The notes below the pieces were generated by a model. That model ran no database searches, was not told where the DNA came from, and saw only the letters and a program-made list of their open reading frames with translations. A program made the position numbers and the translations under genes. A stretch of 64,000 nt of DNA from Cystobacter fuscus (GTDB lineage Bacteria; Myxococcota; Myxococcia; Myxococcales; Myxococcaceae): contig NZ_CP022098.1 in the NCBI RefSeq assembly GCF_002305875.1, positions 2,418,001 through 2,482,000 of the forward strand, given 5' to 3'. This document shows, in pieces, positions 33,921 to 42,954 of the stretch (within the stretch, counting starts at the first letter, position 1; each line of letters starts with the position of its first letter).

Positions 33921-35144
33921 TCAGCCGTCATGGTGATCCAGACAGCCATGGGGGTCCTGCGACGGCAGGCTGAACCAGATGCGGTCGTAGTCGACGATGC
34001 CGCTGGCGTAGAGCCGCTCGAAGTCCTGGTAGTCGCCCTGGAAGCGAGGGTCGGTGAGGGCCATGTTCGCCATCACGGGCAGCGCGTCCTTGCCGGCGGC
34101 GCGGGCGGAGAAGCGGAAGAGGGCCCAGCGCACGCACAGGTCACGCTCGGTGGCGAAGGCCCGGGCGTAGATGTCCAGCACCTGGGCCTTGTCCTGGGCG
34201 AGCGACAGGTCGTGCGCGGCCACCTGCCGCACGTCGCCGCTGCCCTCGGTGGTGAGCACCTGGGCCAGCCGCGCGGTGGTCTGTGGGTCGAGCGGCGCGT
34301 CGGCGTGCATCTCCATCTCGAGCGCGAGGTAGCGCACCGGCTCGTCCATCGACTCGCTGCCGATGGCGAGGAGCTTGTCGAGGTAGGGCTTGACGTTGCC
34401 CGTGCGCTCGAAGTCCTGCTTCATCACCCGGCCGATGGCGCGCGTGGTGACCCAGCCCGCCTCGCCCGAGGCGGCGTCCTTGGCGAAGTGGGTGAGCCGC
34501 TCGAGCTGCGCGGGCTCGAGCCGGGGCAGCTTCTGCAGTCCGTCCAGGAAGCCCGCGCGCCGTCCCAGGTCCAGCTTCTCGTCGAGCCCCAGGGTCATCA
34601 ACTGCTCGACGACCCGGGGCTTGAGCAGCGCCGGAGCGCCCCGGACGCCCGCCAGGAACAGCTTGAACTCCACGGCCGAGGCCTCGCGCGCCCAGCCGAG
34701 CACATCGAGCGCCCGGCCCTCGTCCTCGCCGATGAGCTCGGCGAGACGCTCCTTGAGGTAGGCGAGCACGTGGGGATCCCTCGATGCGAGCAGGGGCGCG
34801 GCCCAGTCCCGGAACGTGCCGAGCGTCACCGACTCGTTGAAGCGCTCCAGGTCCTGCCAGCAGGTGGTTTTCGAGAAGCGCGGAGCCTTCTCCTGGGGCT
34901 GCTCGGGTCCGCCCTGGCCGGTGGTGGAGCCCGGGGCCGCACGCGCCGTGCTCGCCGAGGGCACGCGCGGGGTGGGGGCCGGGGCTGACCCGGACGCGTC
35001 GCCCTGCTGCTCGGCGCCCCGGGTGAGCAGCGCCACGGCCGAGAGCAGCGCCACGGCGCCGAGCGCGACCGCGATCGTCGGACCGCGTCGGGACGATGGA
35101 CTCACCGGGGCGGGCCCGGAGCGGGAGGGGACGTCAGGGTTCAT
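33921..35144 (-). CDS. Membrane-anchored HEAT-like protein
   Basis: 407 residues starting at MNPDVPSRSGP. A membrane anchor lies at about 22-42 (GPTIAVALGAVALLSAVALLT), then a Pro/Ala-rich linker (to about 85) and an all-helical domain with weak HEAT-like pairs (DWAAPLLASRDPHVLAYLKERLAELIG; EPVRYLALEMEMHADAPLDPQTTARLAQVL; SGDVRQVAAHDLSLAQ). Two Cys (WQDLERFN preceded by Cys, and CVRWAL). First gene of the HEAT/HEAT/M23 operon. Just upstream is an AT-rich tract (35204-35235) that probably holds its promoter. Function unknown; the trio suggests an envelope-remodelling unit. Confidence 0.72.
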   Translation of the reverse strand: MNPDVPSRSGPAPVSPSSRRGPTIAVALGAVALLSAVALLTRGAEQQGDASGSAPAPTPRVPSASTARAAPGSTTGQGGPEQPQEKAPRFSKTTCWQDLERFNESVTLGTFRDWAAPLLASRDPHVLAYLKERLAELIGEDEGRALDVLGWAREASAVEFKLFLAGVRGAPALLKPRVVEQLMTLGLDEKLDLGRRAGFLDGLQKLPRLEPAQLERLTHFAKDAASGEAGWVTTRAIGRVMKQDFERTGNVKPYLDKLLAIGSESMDEPVRYLALEMEMHADAPLDPQTTARLAQVLTTEGSGDVRQVAAHDLSLAQDKAQVLDIYARAFATERDLCVRWALFRFSARAAGKDALPVMANMALTDPRFQGDYQDFERLYASGIVDYDRIWFSLPSQDPHGCLDHHDG

Positions 35145-35230
35145 GGCGTGCCAGGTGCGGGGTTGCACTGACTACGAGCCACCGGCCGGAGCGCCATCCC
35201 AGGAAAGAATTAAAAAATATTAGAAACCGA

Positions 35231-37087
35231 TTATCCCGTCATTTCCCGCGAACGCAGGGGCAGTTCGATGGTGAAGGTGGCGCCCTCGCCCTGCCCGGCG
35301 CTGTCGCAGCTCAGCCGTCCATCCATCTCCTGCGCGGCCAGGGCGCTGGCGTGCAGCCCGAAGCCGTGGCCGTCCTTCTTCGTGGTGAAGCCATGCTCGA
35401 ACATGCGCCGCATGTGCTCCGGGGTGATGCCCACCCCGTTGTCGCTCACCTCGATGCGCAGCCGCTCGTCATCGCCCTTGCGCACGCGCAGGGCGAGCAG
35501 CTTCGCGTCCCGTCCGCTCTCCAGCAGGGCGTGCCGGGCGTTGGTCAGCAGGTTCACGAGGATCTGCAGCAGCTTGTGCCGGTCCACCAGCACCTGGGGC
35601 AGCTCGTCGTACTCGCGCTGGATGCGGATGCCCAGCCGCTCGAAGGACGTCGCGTGCAGGCGCAGCGCGTCGTCGATGAGCTCCACCACGGAGATGGGCT
35701 CCACCTGGCCGCGGGAGCGGGCGTGCTCCTGTTGCAGGGTCACCACGGCCTTGATGTGCTCCATGTTGCGGATGAGCCGCTGCATCTCCTCATGCATCGT
35801 CGTGTGTTCCTGGCTCAGGTGCTGGGTGATGGAGGCGAGGTACTCGGGAAGCTGGCGGCCCCGGGCGTCGTCCGAGAGGAAGGCGGGCAGGTCGTTCGTG
35901 TGCTCCTTCATCAGCTCCACGGCGCGCGACAGCATGCGCAGGCGGGAGCCGCGCAACTGCTCGCTGACGAGCGAGGCCGAGACGTTGACGCTGTTGAGCG
36001 CGTTGCCCACGTTGTGCAGCACGCCCGTGGCCATCTCCGCCATGCCGGCCCGGCGCGAGGCCTCCACCAGGCCGCGGTGCAGCTCGTCCAGCCTGGCCTC
36101 GGCCCGCTTGCGCTCCCGGATGTCACGTCCGAAGAGCGTCACGCCCACCCCTTGTCCGTGCTCGTCCAGGATGGGGTTGAGCGACATGTCCATGTCCAGG
36201 ATTTCGTTGTTGGCCAGGGGGTAGGCGACCTCGCGGCGGAAGGGCTGCCCCTGGCGCACCAGGGCCAGGGTCTTCTGCCAGTTGTCCCGGAGCTCGGGCG
36301 AGGCGCACTCGGCCAGTGAGTCGCCCGGGCGCGGTTCCCGTCCGTAGACATCGCGGAAGCGCCGTCTCGCGGCGGAGTTGATGGTGACGATGCGGCCCTG
36401 CGCGTCCAGCGAGCACACGATGTCGTCCGTGCTCTCCAGGAGGCTGGCCAGCTTGCGCTCGCGGTCGCGCACCGCGGCGTTCGCCGCATCGCGCGCGGAT
36501 CTGAACAACGCGCTCAGCGCCCAGGTGAGCAGCAGGACGATGATGTCGAGCACGCCGTTCATCCAGCTGTGGAGCTCGAGGAAGATCGGATGGTGGGTGC
36601 CGAAGCCCGACAGGTAGAGCGGGTGGAGCAGCCCCACGTTGACGCAGAAGACCAGGGTGAACAGCAGGCCCGTGCGGATTCCCACCAGATAGACCGCGAG
36701 CACGGGGACGAGCGCGATCGCGGAGGGCGCGCTCTCGTGGGGCGAGGTCACGCCCGGCGTGGTCACGACGTAGGTGAGCACCGAGAACGAGGCGGTGAAC
36801 AGGCCGCACGCCAGCAGCGCGGGAAGACGGGGCGAGGTGCGTCCGCGCATGAACACCAGCAGCGACACCCAGCCCACCGACATCACCAGCCCGAACACCA
36901 CGGGCCACTTCGCGGAGGAGAACAGGGGTCCCGTCACCACGTTCATCAGGGAGACGAACAACAGGATGAGCTTGGTGCCGACCAACACCCGGAAGCGTCC
37001 GAGTTCCTCGGGGGGCAGACGGCGCTGTTCCCGTGTGAGGAATGCGTCCAGTCGTCCGGGTATCCACGCGTGCGGCCCTTGACTCAT
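35231..37087 (-). CDS. Membrane PAS-histidine kinase
   Basis: 618 residues starting at MSQGPHAWIPGR. Six or so membrane helices at about 35-210 (ELGRFRVLVGTKLILLFVSLMN ... LDIIVLLLTWALSALF) form the sensor. A PAS domain (about 230-345: LLESTDDIVCSLDAQGRIVTINSAARRRF) follows. The phosphoacceptor is His358 in TGVLHNVGNALNSV, where the acidic residue usual after His is Asn, as in a class of myxobacterial kinases. The HATPase has NLLTNARHALLE, VSDNGVGI and HGFGLHASALAA. No receiver domain and no regulator gene next to it. It reads into the HEAT operon direction with an AT-rich gap after its stop. Confidence 0.9.
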   Translation of the reverse strand: MSQGPHAWIPGRLDAFLTREQRRLPPEELGRFRVLVGTKLILLFVSLMNVVTGPLFSSAKWPVVFGLVMSVGWVSLLVFMRGRTSPRLPALLACGLFTASFSVLTYVVTTPGVTSPHESAPSAIALVPVLAVYLVGIRTGLLFTLVFCVNVGLLHPLYLSGFGTHHPIFLELHSWMNGVLDIIVLLLTWALSALFRSARDAANAAVRDRERKLASLLESTDDIVCSLDAQGRIVTINSAARRRFRDVYGREPRPGDSLAECASPELRDNWQKTLALVRQGQPFRREVAYPLANNEILDMDMSLNPILDEHGQGVGVTLFGRDIRERKRAEARLDELHRGLVEASRRAGMAEMATGVLHNVGNALNSVNVSASLVSEQLRGSRLRMLSRAVELMKEHTNDLPAFLSDDARGRQLPEYLASITQHLSQEHTTMHEEMQRLIRNMEHIKAVVTLQQEHARSRGQVEPISVVELIDDALRLHATSFERLGIRIQREYDELPQVLVDRHKLLQILVNLLTNARHALLESGRDAKLLALRVRKGDDERLRIEVSDNGVGITPEHMRRMFEHGFTTKKDGHGFGLHASALAAQEMDGRLSCDSAGQGEGATFTIELPLRSREMTG

Positions 37088-37133
37088 GGCCGCGAAGTCT
37101 AACGTGGAGTCCTGCCGAAGCAGGAAGGGAGGG

Positions 37134-38789
37134 TTACTCCCGCGTGACCGCGCGCAGCACCACTTCCTTGCGTTGCTCGAGCAGTCGCAGGCCGAGCGGG
37201 AGCAGCGCGCGGTAGAGCGCTCCATTGAGCGCGGCGCACAGGGCGAGCAGGGCCAGGGTGCGCCCCTCGGGGCCGGCCGTTCCGGTGGAGCGCAGGGCCC
37301 AGACGAAGGGGGCGCAGCCCACGCTCGCCGCGCCAATGCCCAGCAGGGAGGCGGTGAGGGGCAGCTTGTCCCGGCGCTTGAGGCTCGCGTGGAACTTCAC
37401 CGGGAAGAACAGGGACAGGAAGTTGCCCGCGGTGAGGAGCACCGGAATCACCGCCAGTACGGCCGCCATGGCACACAGGAAGTCCAGCGCCGAGCCGTGG
37501 CCGAAATACACCCGGTAGAAGACGCCCACCCCCAGCGCCATGCCGCCGGCCGCCAGGCCCTGCACCCGGTTCTTCGCTCGGAGTACGTCGCCCAGCTCCA
37601 CCGGCGCCGCGAGCAGCAGGGCGAGTCCGTGTCCGTCATAGGCGAAGGTGTTCTGCGAGAAGGTGGAGGCCATGACCACCGCGCCATAGATGCACAGGCC
37701 GCCCATCAGCCAGGCATCCGCGCTCGCGCCAAGCGCGTACCCGGCCAGGGCGCGCGCGGAGGTGAGCTTCATGAGGATGGCCAGCACGAAGGGCACGGCG
37801 GCGAGCAGCCGGGCGCGGGGGTTGCGCCACAGGTCCAGCGCCTCGCGCGCGAGCAGCGTGGTGAAGCGGGTGCGCGTGTGGGCGAAGGGGTCGCTGTCGC
37901 CAGCCTCCTTGACCGCCGGGCCCGCGCGGCCCACGCCCCGGTGGAAGCGCAGGAGCAGCGCATAGGCGAGCGCCATGCCCAGGAAGGTGAAGACGAGCAT
38001 GCCCAGCCCATCGGCCAGGGCGTGGCGCGTGAAGCCGTAGGTGAGCTCCAGGAGAGCGTCCCCGAAGAGCCCCGAGGGGACGCGGCCGAGCGCGAGCGTG
38101 GCGTCGACGATGAGGGCCATGTCCAGCTTGTCCACGCCGCCCTCGCCCACGGCGGTGAGCCACGAGGTGTCGATGGGGGGGATGAACGAGGCGGCCGTGA
38201 GGAAGAGCACGAAGCCGCCGCCGAGCAACTGGGCGCTGTTCTTCGCGCGCAGCACGTTGAGCACCAGGTGCAGTCCCACCCGGCTCCAGGCGGCGTTGAG
38301 CAGGGCGAAGAGCACGTAGAGCGCGAGGGCGAGCAGCCGGTGGCGCACCGGGTGTACCGAGGCGTAGCCGAGCGTTGCTCCCGTCAGGGGCGCGTAGAAG
38401 ACGAGCGCGCGCGGCTCCAGGAGGCTCGCGCCCGTGGAGGCGATGAGCAGGCGCAGGGGGGAGATGGGGAAGGGGGCGTAGCGGCCCAGCTCCGAGTGGT
38501 CATCCACGCCCGCGCTCATCAGCGGCCAGGCCACCCAGACCGCCGAGGTGACGAAGCACAGCAGGTTGAGGATGAAGAAGGGCCAGACGCCGTCCTGGGC
38601 CACGGCGGGCAGGCGCATGAGCCCGTAGAACGTCATGCCCAGGCCCCAGGCGGGGGCGCTCGACAGGAGGAAGGCGCCCACCGCGAGCAGCCGGCTGCCG
38701 CCCCGGCCCTGGTTGAGTCCGAGGTTGAGGCGCAGGCCCCAGAGCAACCACAGGTGGCGCAACAGCCCCGGCGCGGCGGGGCGGCTCAC
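37134..38789 (-). CDS. ABC transporter permease
   Basis: 551 residues with about 12 hydrophobic segments and few charged residues between them, in two halves. Start is GTG within a GTGA overlap with the ATPase gene, so the pair is coupled. It resembles the large ABC-2-like export permeases (GRYAPFPISPLRLLIAS, LRAKNSAQLLGGG, AYDGHGLALLLAAPVELGDVLRAKN). The substrate cannot be told; relatives are often linked to export of lipids, antibiotics or to gliding. With the ATPase it should make a homo- or pseudo-dimeric exporter. Confidence 0.8.
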   Translation of the reverse strand: MSRPAAPGLLRHLWLLWGLRLNLGLNQGRGGSRLLAVGAFLLSSAPAWGLGMTFYGLMRLPAVAQDGVWPFFILNLLCFVTSAVWVAWPLMSAGVDDHSELGRYAPFPISPLRLLIASTGASLLEPRALVFYAPLTGATLGYASVHPVRHRLLALALYVLFALLNAAWSRVGLHLVLNVLRAKNSAQLLGGGFVLFLTAASFIPPIDTSWLTAVGEGGVDKLDMALIVDATLALGRVPSGLFGDALLELTYGFTRHALADGLGMLVFTFLGMALAYALLLRFHRGVGRAGPAVKEAGDSDPFAHTRTRFTTLLAREALDLWRNPRARLLAAVPFVLAILMKLTSARALAGYALGASADAWLMGGLCIYGAVVMASTFSQNTFAYDGHGLALLLAAPVELGDVLRAKNRVQGLAAGGMALGVGVFYRVYFGHGSALDFLCAMAAVLAVIPVLLTAGNFLSLFFPVKFHASLKRRDKLPLTASLLGIGAASVGCAPFVWALRSTGTAGPEGRTLALLALCAALNGALYRALLPLGLRLLEQRKEVVLRAVTRE

Positions 38790-39628
38790 GCGGAGCCCCG
38801 GCGCAGCGCCACTTCGGGCACCTCGGTCGCTCCGGGCACCTCCCCATAGAAGGACAGCCTCGCGTTGCGCGCGGCCGGCACGGAGATGAGCTTCTCGAAC
38901 ACGGCCTCCAGCGAGGGCGCGCCGTGGCGCTCCTTCAACTGCTCCACCGTGCCCTCGTCCACCATCTTCCCGCCGCGGATGACGCCCGCGTGCGTGGCCA
39001 GCCGCTCGGCGATCTCCAGCACGTGCGTGGTGAGCAGCAGCGTCACCCCGCGCCGGCTCAGCTCGCGCAAGAGCTCGCGGATGACGCCCGCGGCCAGCAC
39101 GTCGATGCCCTCGAAGGGCTCGTCCAGCAGCACCAGCTCGGGCGCGTGGATGAGCGCCGCGGCGATCGCCAGCCGCCGCCGCATGCCCTTGGAGTACTCG
39201 GCCACCAGCGCGCCCGCCTTGTAGGTGAGCTCGGTGAGCTCGAGCAGCTCCGCCGCCCGTGCCGACGCCTCGTCGCCCGCCAGCCCGTACATGCGCCCGC
39301 AGAAGGTGAGGTACTGCCGCCCGCTCAGCCGCTCGAAGAGGCTCAGCTCCTCGGGCACCACGCCGATGCGGCGTTTGATCTCCAGGGGCCGCGCCACCGC
39401 GTCCACGCCCAGCAGCTGGATGTGTCCGGCGTCGGGTGCGTACACGCCGGTGAGCAGCGCGATGGTGGTGGACTTGCCTGCTCCGTTGGGCCCCAGGAAC
39501 GCATAGAAGGCGCCCTTGGGGATGTTCAGGTCCATGCCTTGCAGCGCGGTGAAGCCGCCAAAGCGCTTCACGAGCCCACGGGCGTCGACGGCCAGTTCAG
39601 GGGGAGGGGGTGCCATGCGCGAGCCCAT
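38786..39628 (-). CDS. ABC transporter ATP-binding protein
   Basis: 280 residues from the ATG after GGATGA (a second Met follows 4 codons on). Walker A GPNGAGKST, Q-loop region VVPEELSLFERLSG, signature YSKGMRRRLAIAAAL (a variant of LSGGQ typical of the ABC-2/DrrA/CcmA group), Walker B LVLLDEPFEG, and H-loop LTTHVLE. The C-terminal part after about 230 is a short extension. Its stop overlaps the permease start (GTGA). An exporter ATPase. It diverges from bfd across a gap with a Fur-box candidate. Confidence 0.92.
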   Translation of the reverse strand: MGSRMAPPPPELAVDARGLVKRFGGFTALQGMDLNIPKGAFYAFLGPNGAGKSTTIALLTGVYAPDAGHIQLLGVDAVARPLEIKRRIGVVPEELSLFERLSGRQYLTFCGRMYGLAGDEASARAAELLELTELTYKAGALVAEYSKGMRRRLAIAAALIHAPELVLLDEPFEGIDVLAAGVIRELLRELSRRGVTLLLTTHVLEIAERLATHAGVIRGGKMVDEGTVEQLKERHGAPSLEAVFEKLISVPAARNARLSFYGEVPGATEVPEVALRRGSA

Positions 39629-39764
39629 GATCTCATCCGACGCCCGCTCCCGTTGACAATCCCCCTTCTGGCCCGCTCCGCCCACCTTGGCCCACCCGGC
39701 AGAGGGGGGCCCCGTCCTGGGGGTCCGGGCGAGCTTCCGGGGGTGACTTGACCGGGGCGTTTTT

Positions 39765-39783
39765 GAAACCTATTCTCATTATC
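39765..39783 (+). promoter_or_regulatory. Candidate Fur box upstream of bfd-bfr
   Basis: The 19 bases ending CTCATTATC match the Fur consensus GATAATGATAATCATTATC at 13 positions, with the right half almost perfect. The site lies 48 bases before the bfd ATG in an AT-rich island of an otherwise GC-rich region. bfd and bfr are classic iron-regulated genes, which supports it. Confidence 0.55.
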
Positions 39784-39830
39784 ACTTGGACCGCCGCGAT
39801 CCGCGGCCTTCACCGTCGTGAGCCTCTCCT

Positions 39831-40067
39831 ATGATCGTCTGCCTGTGCCGTGCTGTTTCGGATCGGACCATTCGTGCCCGCATCTCCGAGGGAGCCCACA
39901 CAGTCGAGGAGCTGGGATCGGCCTGTGGGGCGGGGACAGGGTGCGGTGGTTGTCATGATCAGCTCAGTCAGCTCATCGGCGAGGCCCGTCAGTCCAACAC
40001 CGTGCGGCCCGCGTGCCGCGAGAGTTGTGCCGCGGCGACCCTGCGGGTAGCTTCCGTGGCCCTATGA
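39831..40067 (+). CDS. bfd: Bacterioferritin-associated ferredoxin
   Basis: 78 residues. Four cysteines at 4, 6, 38 and 41 (CLC ... TGCGGC) are exactly the [2Fe-2S] ligands of E. coli Bfd. Bfd delivers electrons to bacterioferritin to release stored iron. The C-terminal tail (after about 55) is longer than in E. coli and includes two extra Cys. The stop overlaps the bfr start (ATGA), so the partners are coupled. A Fur-box candidate lies upstream, fitting use under low iron. Confidence 0.9.
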   Translation: MIVCLCRAVSDRTIRARISEGAHTVEELGSACGAGTGCGGCHDQLSQLIGEARQSNTVRPACRESCAAATLRVASVAL

Positions 40068-40540
40068 AAGGCCATTCCCAGGTCATCGACCTGCTCAACG
40101 ACGTCCTGACGACCGAGCTGACGGCGATCAACGAGTACTTCCTGCACGCGCGTATCGCCCAGAACTGGGGGTACGAGCGGATCGGGAAGAAAATCTACGA
40201 AGAGTCGATCGGCGAGATGAAGCACGCGGACAGGCTCGTCAAGCGCATCCTCTTCCTGGAGGGGCTGCCGAACCTGCAGCGTCTGGCCAAGGTGAACGTG
40301 GGCGAGAGCATCCCGGAGATGCTCCGTCTGGACCTGGCCCTGGAGCAGGGCTCCCAGAAGCGCCTCAACGAGGGCATCGAGCTGTGCCGCTCGCTGGCGG
40401 ACAATGGCAGCCGGGAAGTGCTCGAGCGCATCCTCGAGGACACCGAGGAGCACATCGACTGGATCGAGGCCCAGCTCGAGCTCATCAAGCAGGTGGGTGA
40501 GACGAACTACCTGGCCCAGCAGATCAAGAAGGAAAGCTGA
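40064..40540 (+). CDS. bfr: Bacterioferritin
   Basis: 158 residues, the length of E. coli Bfr. By position the ferroxidase ligands are Glu18, Glu51, His54, Glu94 and His130; Met52 is the haem ligand. The remaining ligand (Glu127 in E. coli) falls on Thr127 here, with Glu128 and Glu129 after it (DTEEHIDW), which is worth checking in an alignment. The 24-mer stores iron as ferric mineral; Bfd reduces it. The start ATG is inside the bfd stop overlap. No fusion or truncation. Confidence 0.93.
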   Translation: MKGHSQVIDLLNDVLTTELTAINEYFLHARIAQNWGYERIGKKIYEESIGEMKHADRLVKRILFLEGLPNLQRLAKVNVGESIPEMLRLDLALEQGSQKRLNEGIELCRSLADNGSREVLERILEDTEEHIDWIEAQLELIKQVGETNYLAQQIKKES

Positions 40541-40614
40541 GCGCGCCGCCTCCCGCTCTTCCCAGGGGGGAGGGGAGTGTGGGGGGCCTGCCTCCGGTCC
40601 GTGAACCCCTTGCG

Positions 40615-41502
40615 ATGAGTGCCCCCATGCCTTCCCTCGTCCGTCCGAGCGCGGAGCGCGCCCGGCTGCTGATTTCCTGCGCGGATCGTCCCGGCGTGGT
40701 CGCGACGGTGACGCGGTTGCTGTTCGAGCACGGCGCCAACGTGGTCGACTCGGATCAGCACACCGAGCCGGATGATCTGCGCTTCTTCATGCGGCTGGAG
40801 TTCGACCTGCCCGGGCTGCCGGAGCGGCTGGGGGCGCTGGAGGAGGCCTTCGCGCCCGTGGCCGAGCGCTTCGGCATGCAGTGGCGGCTCATCCCCGCCG
40901 CGCGCGTCAAGCGCATGGCGCTCTTCGTCTCCAAGCAGGACCACTGTCTGCAGGAGCTGTTGTGGCTGTGGAAGAAGGGGGAGCTCACCGCCGACATCCC
41001 GCTGGTGGTGAGCAATCACCCGGACGCGCGCGAGGTGGTGGCCCCCTTCGACATTCCCCTGCACCACGTGCCGGTGACGGCGGACACCAAGGCGCAGGCG
41101 GAGGCGGCCACGCTGGAGCTCTTGCGCGCGCACCAGGTGGACCTGGTCGTGCTCGCCCGCTACATGCAGATCCTCAGCGGGGACTTCATCGCGAGCTTCG
41201 GGGGTCCCATCATCAACATCCACCACAGCTTCCTGCCGGCCTTCGTGGGCGCCAACCCCTATGCCCAGGCGCACTCGCGGGGCGTGAAGCTCATCGGTGC
41301 CACGGCCCACTACGTGACGGCGGAACTCGACGCCGGGCCCATCATCGAGCAGGACGTGCACCGGGTGGGGCATCGGGACGCGGTGGCGGATCTGGTGCGC
41401 ATCGGTCGCCGGGTGGAACGCACCGTGCTCGCGCGCGCTGTCTCGTGGCACCTGGAGGACCGGGTGTTGCCGCACGGCAACAAGACCGTCGTCTTCTCCT
41501 GA
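40615..41502 (+). CDS. purU: Formyltetrahydrofolate deformylase
   Basis: 295 residues from MSAPMPSLVRPS. The N-terminal ACT domain (ARLLISCADRPGVVATVTRLLFEHGANVVDSDQHT) is typical. The formyltransferase-fold domain begins at MALFVSKQDHCLQELLWLW and shows INIHHSFLPAFVGANPYAQAHSRGVKLIGATAHYVT and DAGPIIEQDV, with the catalytic Asn/His/Asp set. It hydrolyses 10-formyl-THF to formate and THF, balancing one-carbon units for purines. Convergent with a lone receiver-domain gene. Confidence 0.95.
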   Translation: MSAPMPSLVRPSAERARLLISCADRPGVVATVTRLLFEHGANVVDSDQHTEPDDLRFFMRLEFDLPGLPERLGALEEAFAPVAERFGMQWRLIPAARVKRMALFVSKQDHCLQELLWLWKKGELTADIPLVVSNHPDAREVVAPFDIPLHHVPVTADTKAQAEAATLELLRAHQVDLVVLARYMQILSGDFIASFGGPIINIHHSFLPAFVGANPYAQAHSRGVKLIGATAHYVTAELDAGPIIEQDVHRVGHRDAVADLVRIGRRVERTVLARAVSWHLEDRVLPHGNKTVVFS

Positions 41503-41524
41503 GCCCGCCGGGAGGTGGGGCCCT

Positions 41525-41902
41525 TCAGTGCATCATCGCCACTTCGGGCGGTCCGATGATGCGCTGCACGGTCATCCTCACCTTGTCGAGGTCCACCGGC
41601 TTGGAGATGTAGCCCGCGGCGCCCACGAGCTCGGCCTCCCACTCGAAGCCGTAGCCGGAGATGATGATGATGGGCAGTCCGCGCGCCCGCGGCATCTTCT
41701 TGAGGGCATCCAGGAGCCCCCAGCCGCTCATGACGGGCATGCGCAGGTCCAGGAGCACCGCCTGGGGCAGTTCTCCCTCGAAGACATCCAGGGCTTCCCG
41801 CCCATTGGCGGCCTGCCCCGTGCGGTAGCCCATTTCCTCAAGGGCATCGCAGATGAGCGTGCGGTGGCTCGCGTCGTCATCGACGACCAAGATGTAGGAC
41901 AT
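41525..41902 (-). CDS. Single-domain response regulator
   Basis: 125 residues, receiver domain only: VVDDDASHRTLIC acidic pocket, phospho-acceptor Asp in AVLLDLRMPVMSG, IIISGYG and the Lys in ISKPVD. No output domain, so it acts in phosphorelay or by protein contact, as CheY- and FrzZ-like proteins do. Sits alone between purU and an amidohydrolase; no kinase is adjacent. Confidence 0.9.
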   Translation of the reverse strand: MSYILVVDDDASHRTLICDALEEMGYRTGQAANGREALDVFEGELPQAVLLDLRMPVMSGWGLLDALKKMPRARGLPIIIISGYGFEWEAELVGAAGYISKPVDLDKVRMTVQRIIGPPEVAMMH

Positions 41903-41995
41903 GGAAGCCTCGAAGCGTATCCGGTGACAAAGCCGGATTCTATGGGGGGCAAGATGCGAACGGCCCGTCAGTTGCGGAAGGGGTCTGCCCGCTTT

Positions 41996-42940
41996 TCAAC
42001 ACCCTTCGAAGAGGCGCAAGGCGTTCTGGCCGAGGATGCCCGCTTCTACCTCGTCGTCGAGTCCGAGCTCCAGCAACCGCCGGAGTTCGCGATCCCACGC
42101 ATAGGGCAGATGGGGGAAGTCCGTCCCGTAGAGGATGCGCTCGGGACGCACCTCCAGCAGGCGGCGCGGCGGGGTGAGGGGGAAGTAGCCCGCGAGCGCC
42201 ATGGTGGTGTCCAGCCAGAGGTTGTCATGGCGCTCGAGCAGCCGCGCGTAGGCGTCGAACTCGTCCGCGCCCAGGTGGGGGATGCACAGGCGCAGGTCCG
42301 GATGGTCCTCGAGCACCCGCTCCACGCGCTCGGCCGAGCACAGGGCGTGGACATCGCACGAGTAGTGGGGACTGGCGGGCTCGCGGCCCGCGTGGAGCAC
42401 CAGGGGCTTTCCGGCCCGGGCGCACGCCGCGTACACCTCGTGCAGGGCGGGCGCGTCCGGGGCGAAGCACTGCACGTGGCAGTGCAACTTCACCCCCTTG
42501 AGCCCGGCGGCGAAGGCCTCGGCGAGGATGTCCTCCGCGCCCGCCTCCCCGGGGAGCACGGTGGCCAGCCCCAGCACGCGCGGCTCGGCGCGGACCACCT
42601 CGGCCATGTAGGTGTTGAGGAAGCGCGCCATGCCCGGCTTGTGGGCGTAGTGCAGCGCCACCACCCGGTGCACGCCCCGTGACAGCAGGAAGGAGAGCAC
42701 CTGGGGGGTGTGCAGCTTGTAGCGGATGGGCCAGCCGTACTGCTCGAACCAGCGCCAGATGGCCTCGAACACCCGATCCGGGAAGAGGTGCACGTGGGCA
42801 TCCACCACGGGTGGTAGCCCCTCGGGCAGCCGGGGCCCTTCCTCATCCTCCAGGGCGGGCAGCGGCGGCCCCCTGGTTTCGCCGGGCGCCAGCCATCCCG
42901 CGGCGCCCAGGCAGGCGGGAAGCTGTTCGAAGGGATCCAT
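41996..42940 (-). CDS. Amidohydrolase-2 (ACMSD-like) metal-dependent hydrolase
   Basis: 314 residues starting at MDPFEQLPACLGAAG. A TIM-barrel amidohydrolase: metal motif VVDAHVHLFPD, then GVKLHCHVQC, VLHAGREPASPH, CIPHLGADE and the final acid in LYGTDFPHLPYAWD. ACMSD/amidohydrolase-2 type enzymes decarboxylate or hydrolyse ring acids or lactones; substrate unknown. It is 14 bases downstream of a small unknown gene on the same strand, so co-transcribed. A different TatD-like hydrolase lies 1 kb away. Confidence 0.85.
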   Translation of the reverse strand: MDPFEQLPACLGAAGWLAPGETRGPPLPALEDEEGPRLPEGLPPVVDAHVHLFPDRVFEAIWRWFEQYGWPIRYKLHTPQVLSFLLSRGVHRVVALHYAHKPGMARFLNTYMAEVVRAEPRVLGLATVLPGEAGAEDILAEAFAAGLKGVKLHCHVQCFAPDAPALHEVYAACARAGKPLVLHAGREPASPHYSCDVHALCSAERVERVLEDHPDLRLCIPHLGADEFDAYARLLERHDNLWLDTTMALAGYFPLTPPRRLLEVRPERILYGTDFPHLPYAWDRELRRLLELGLDDEVEAGILGQNALRLFEGC

Positions 42941-42954
42941 GCGGTGGGGCGCGG

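Noticed and set aside
37086-38849. 587-codon frame opposite the ABC permease
   Set aside because: Gln/Arg/Glu/Gly-rich antisense of hydrophobic codons; no domain.
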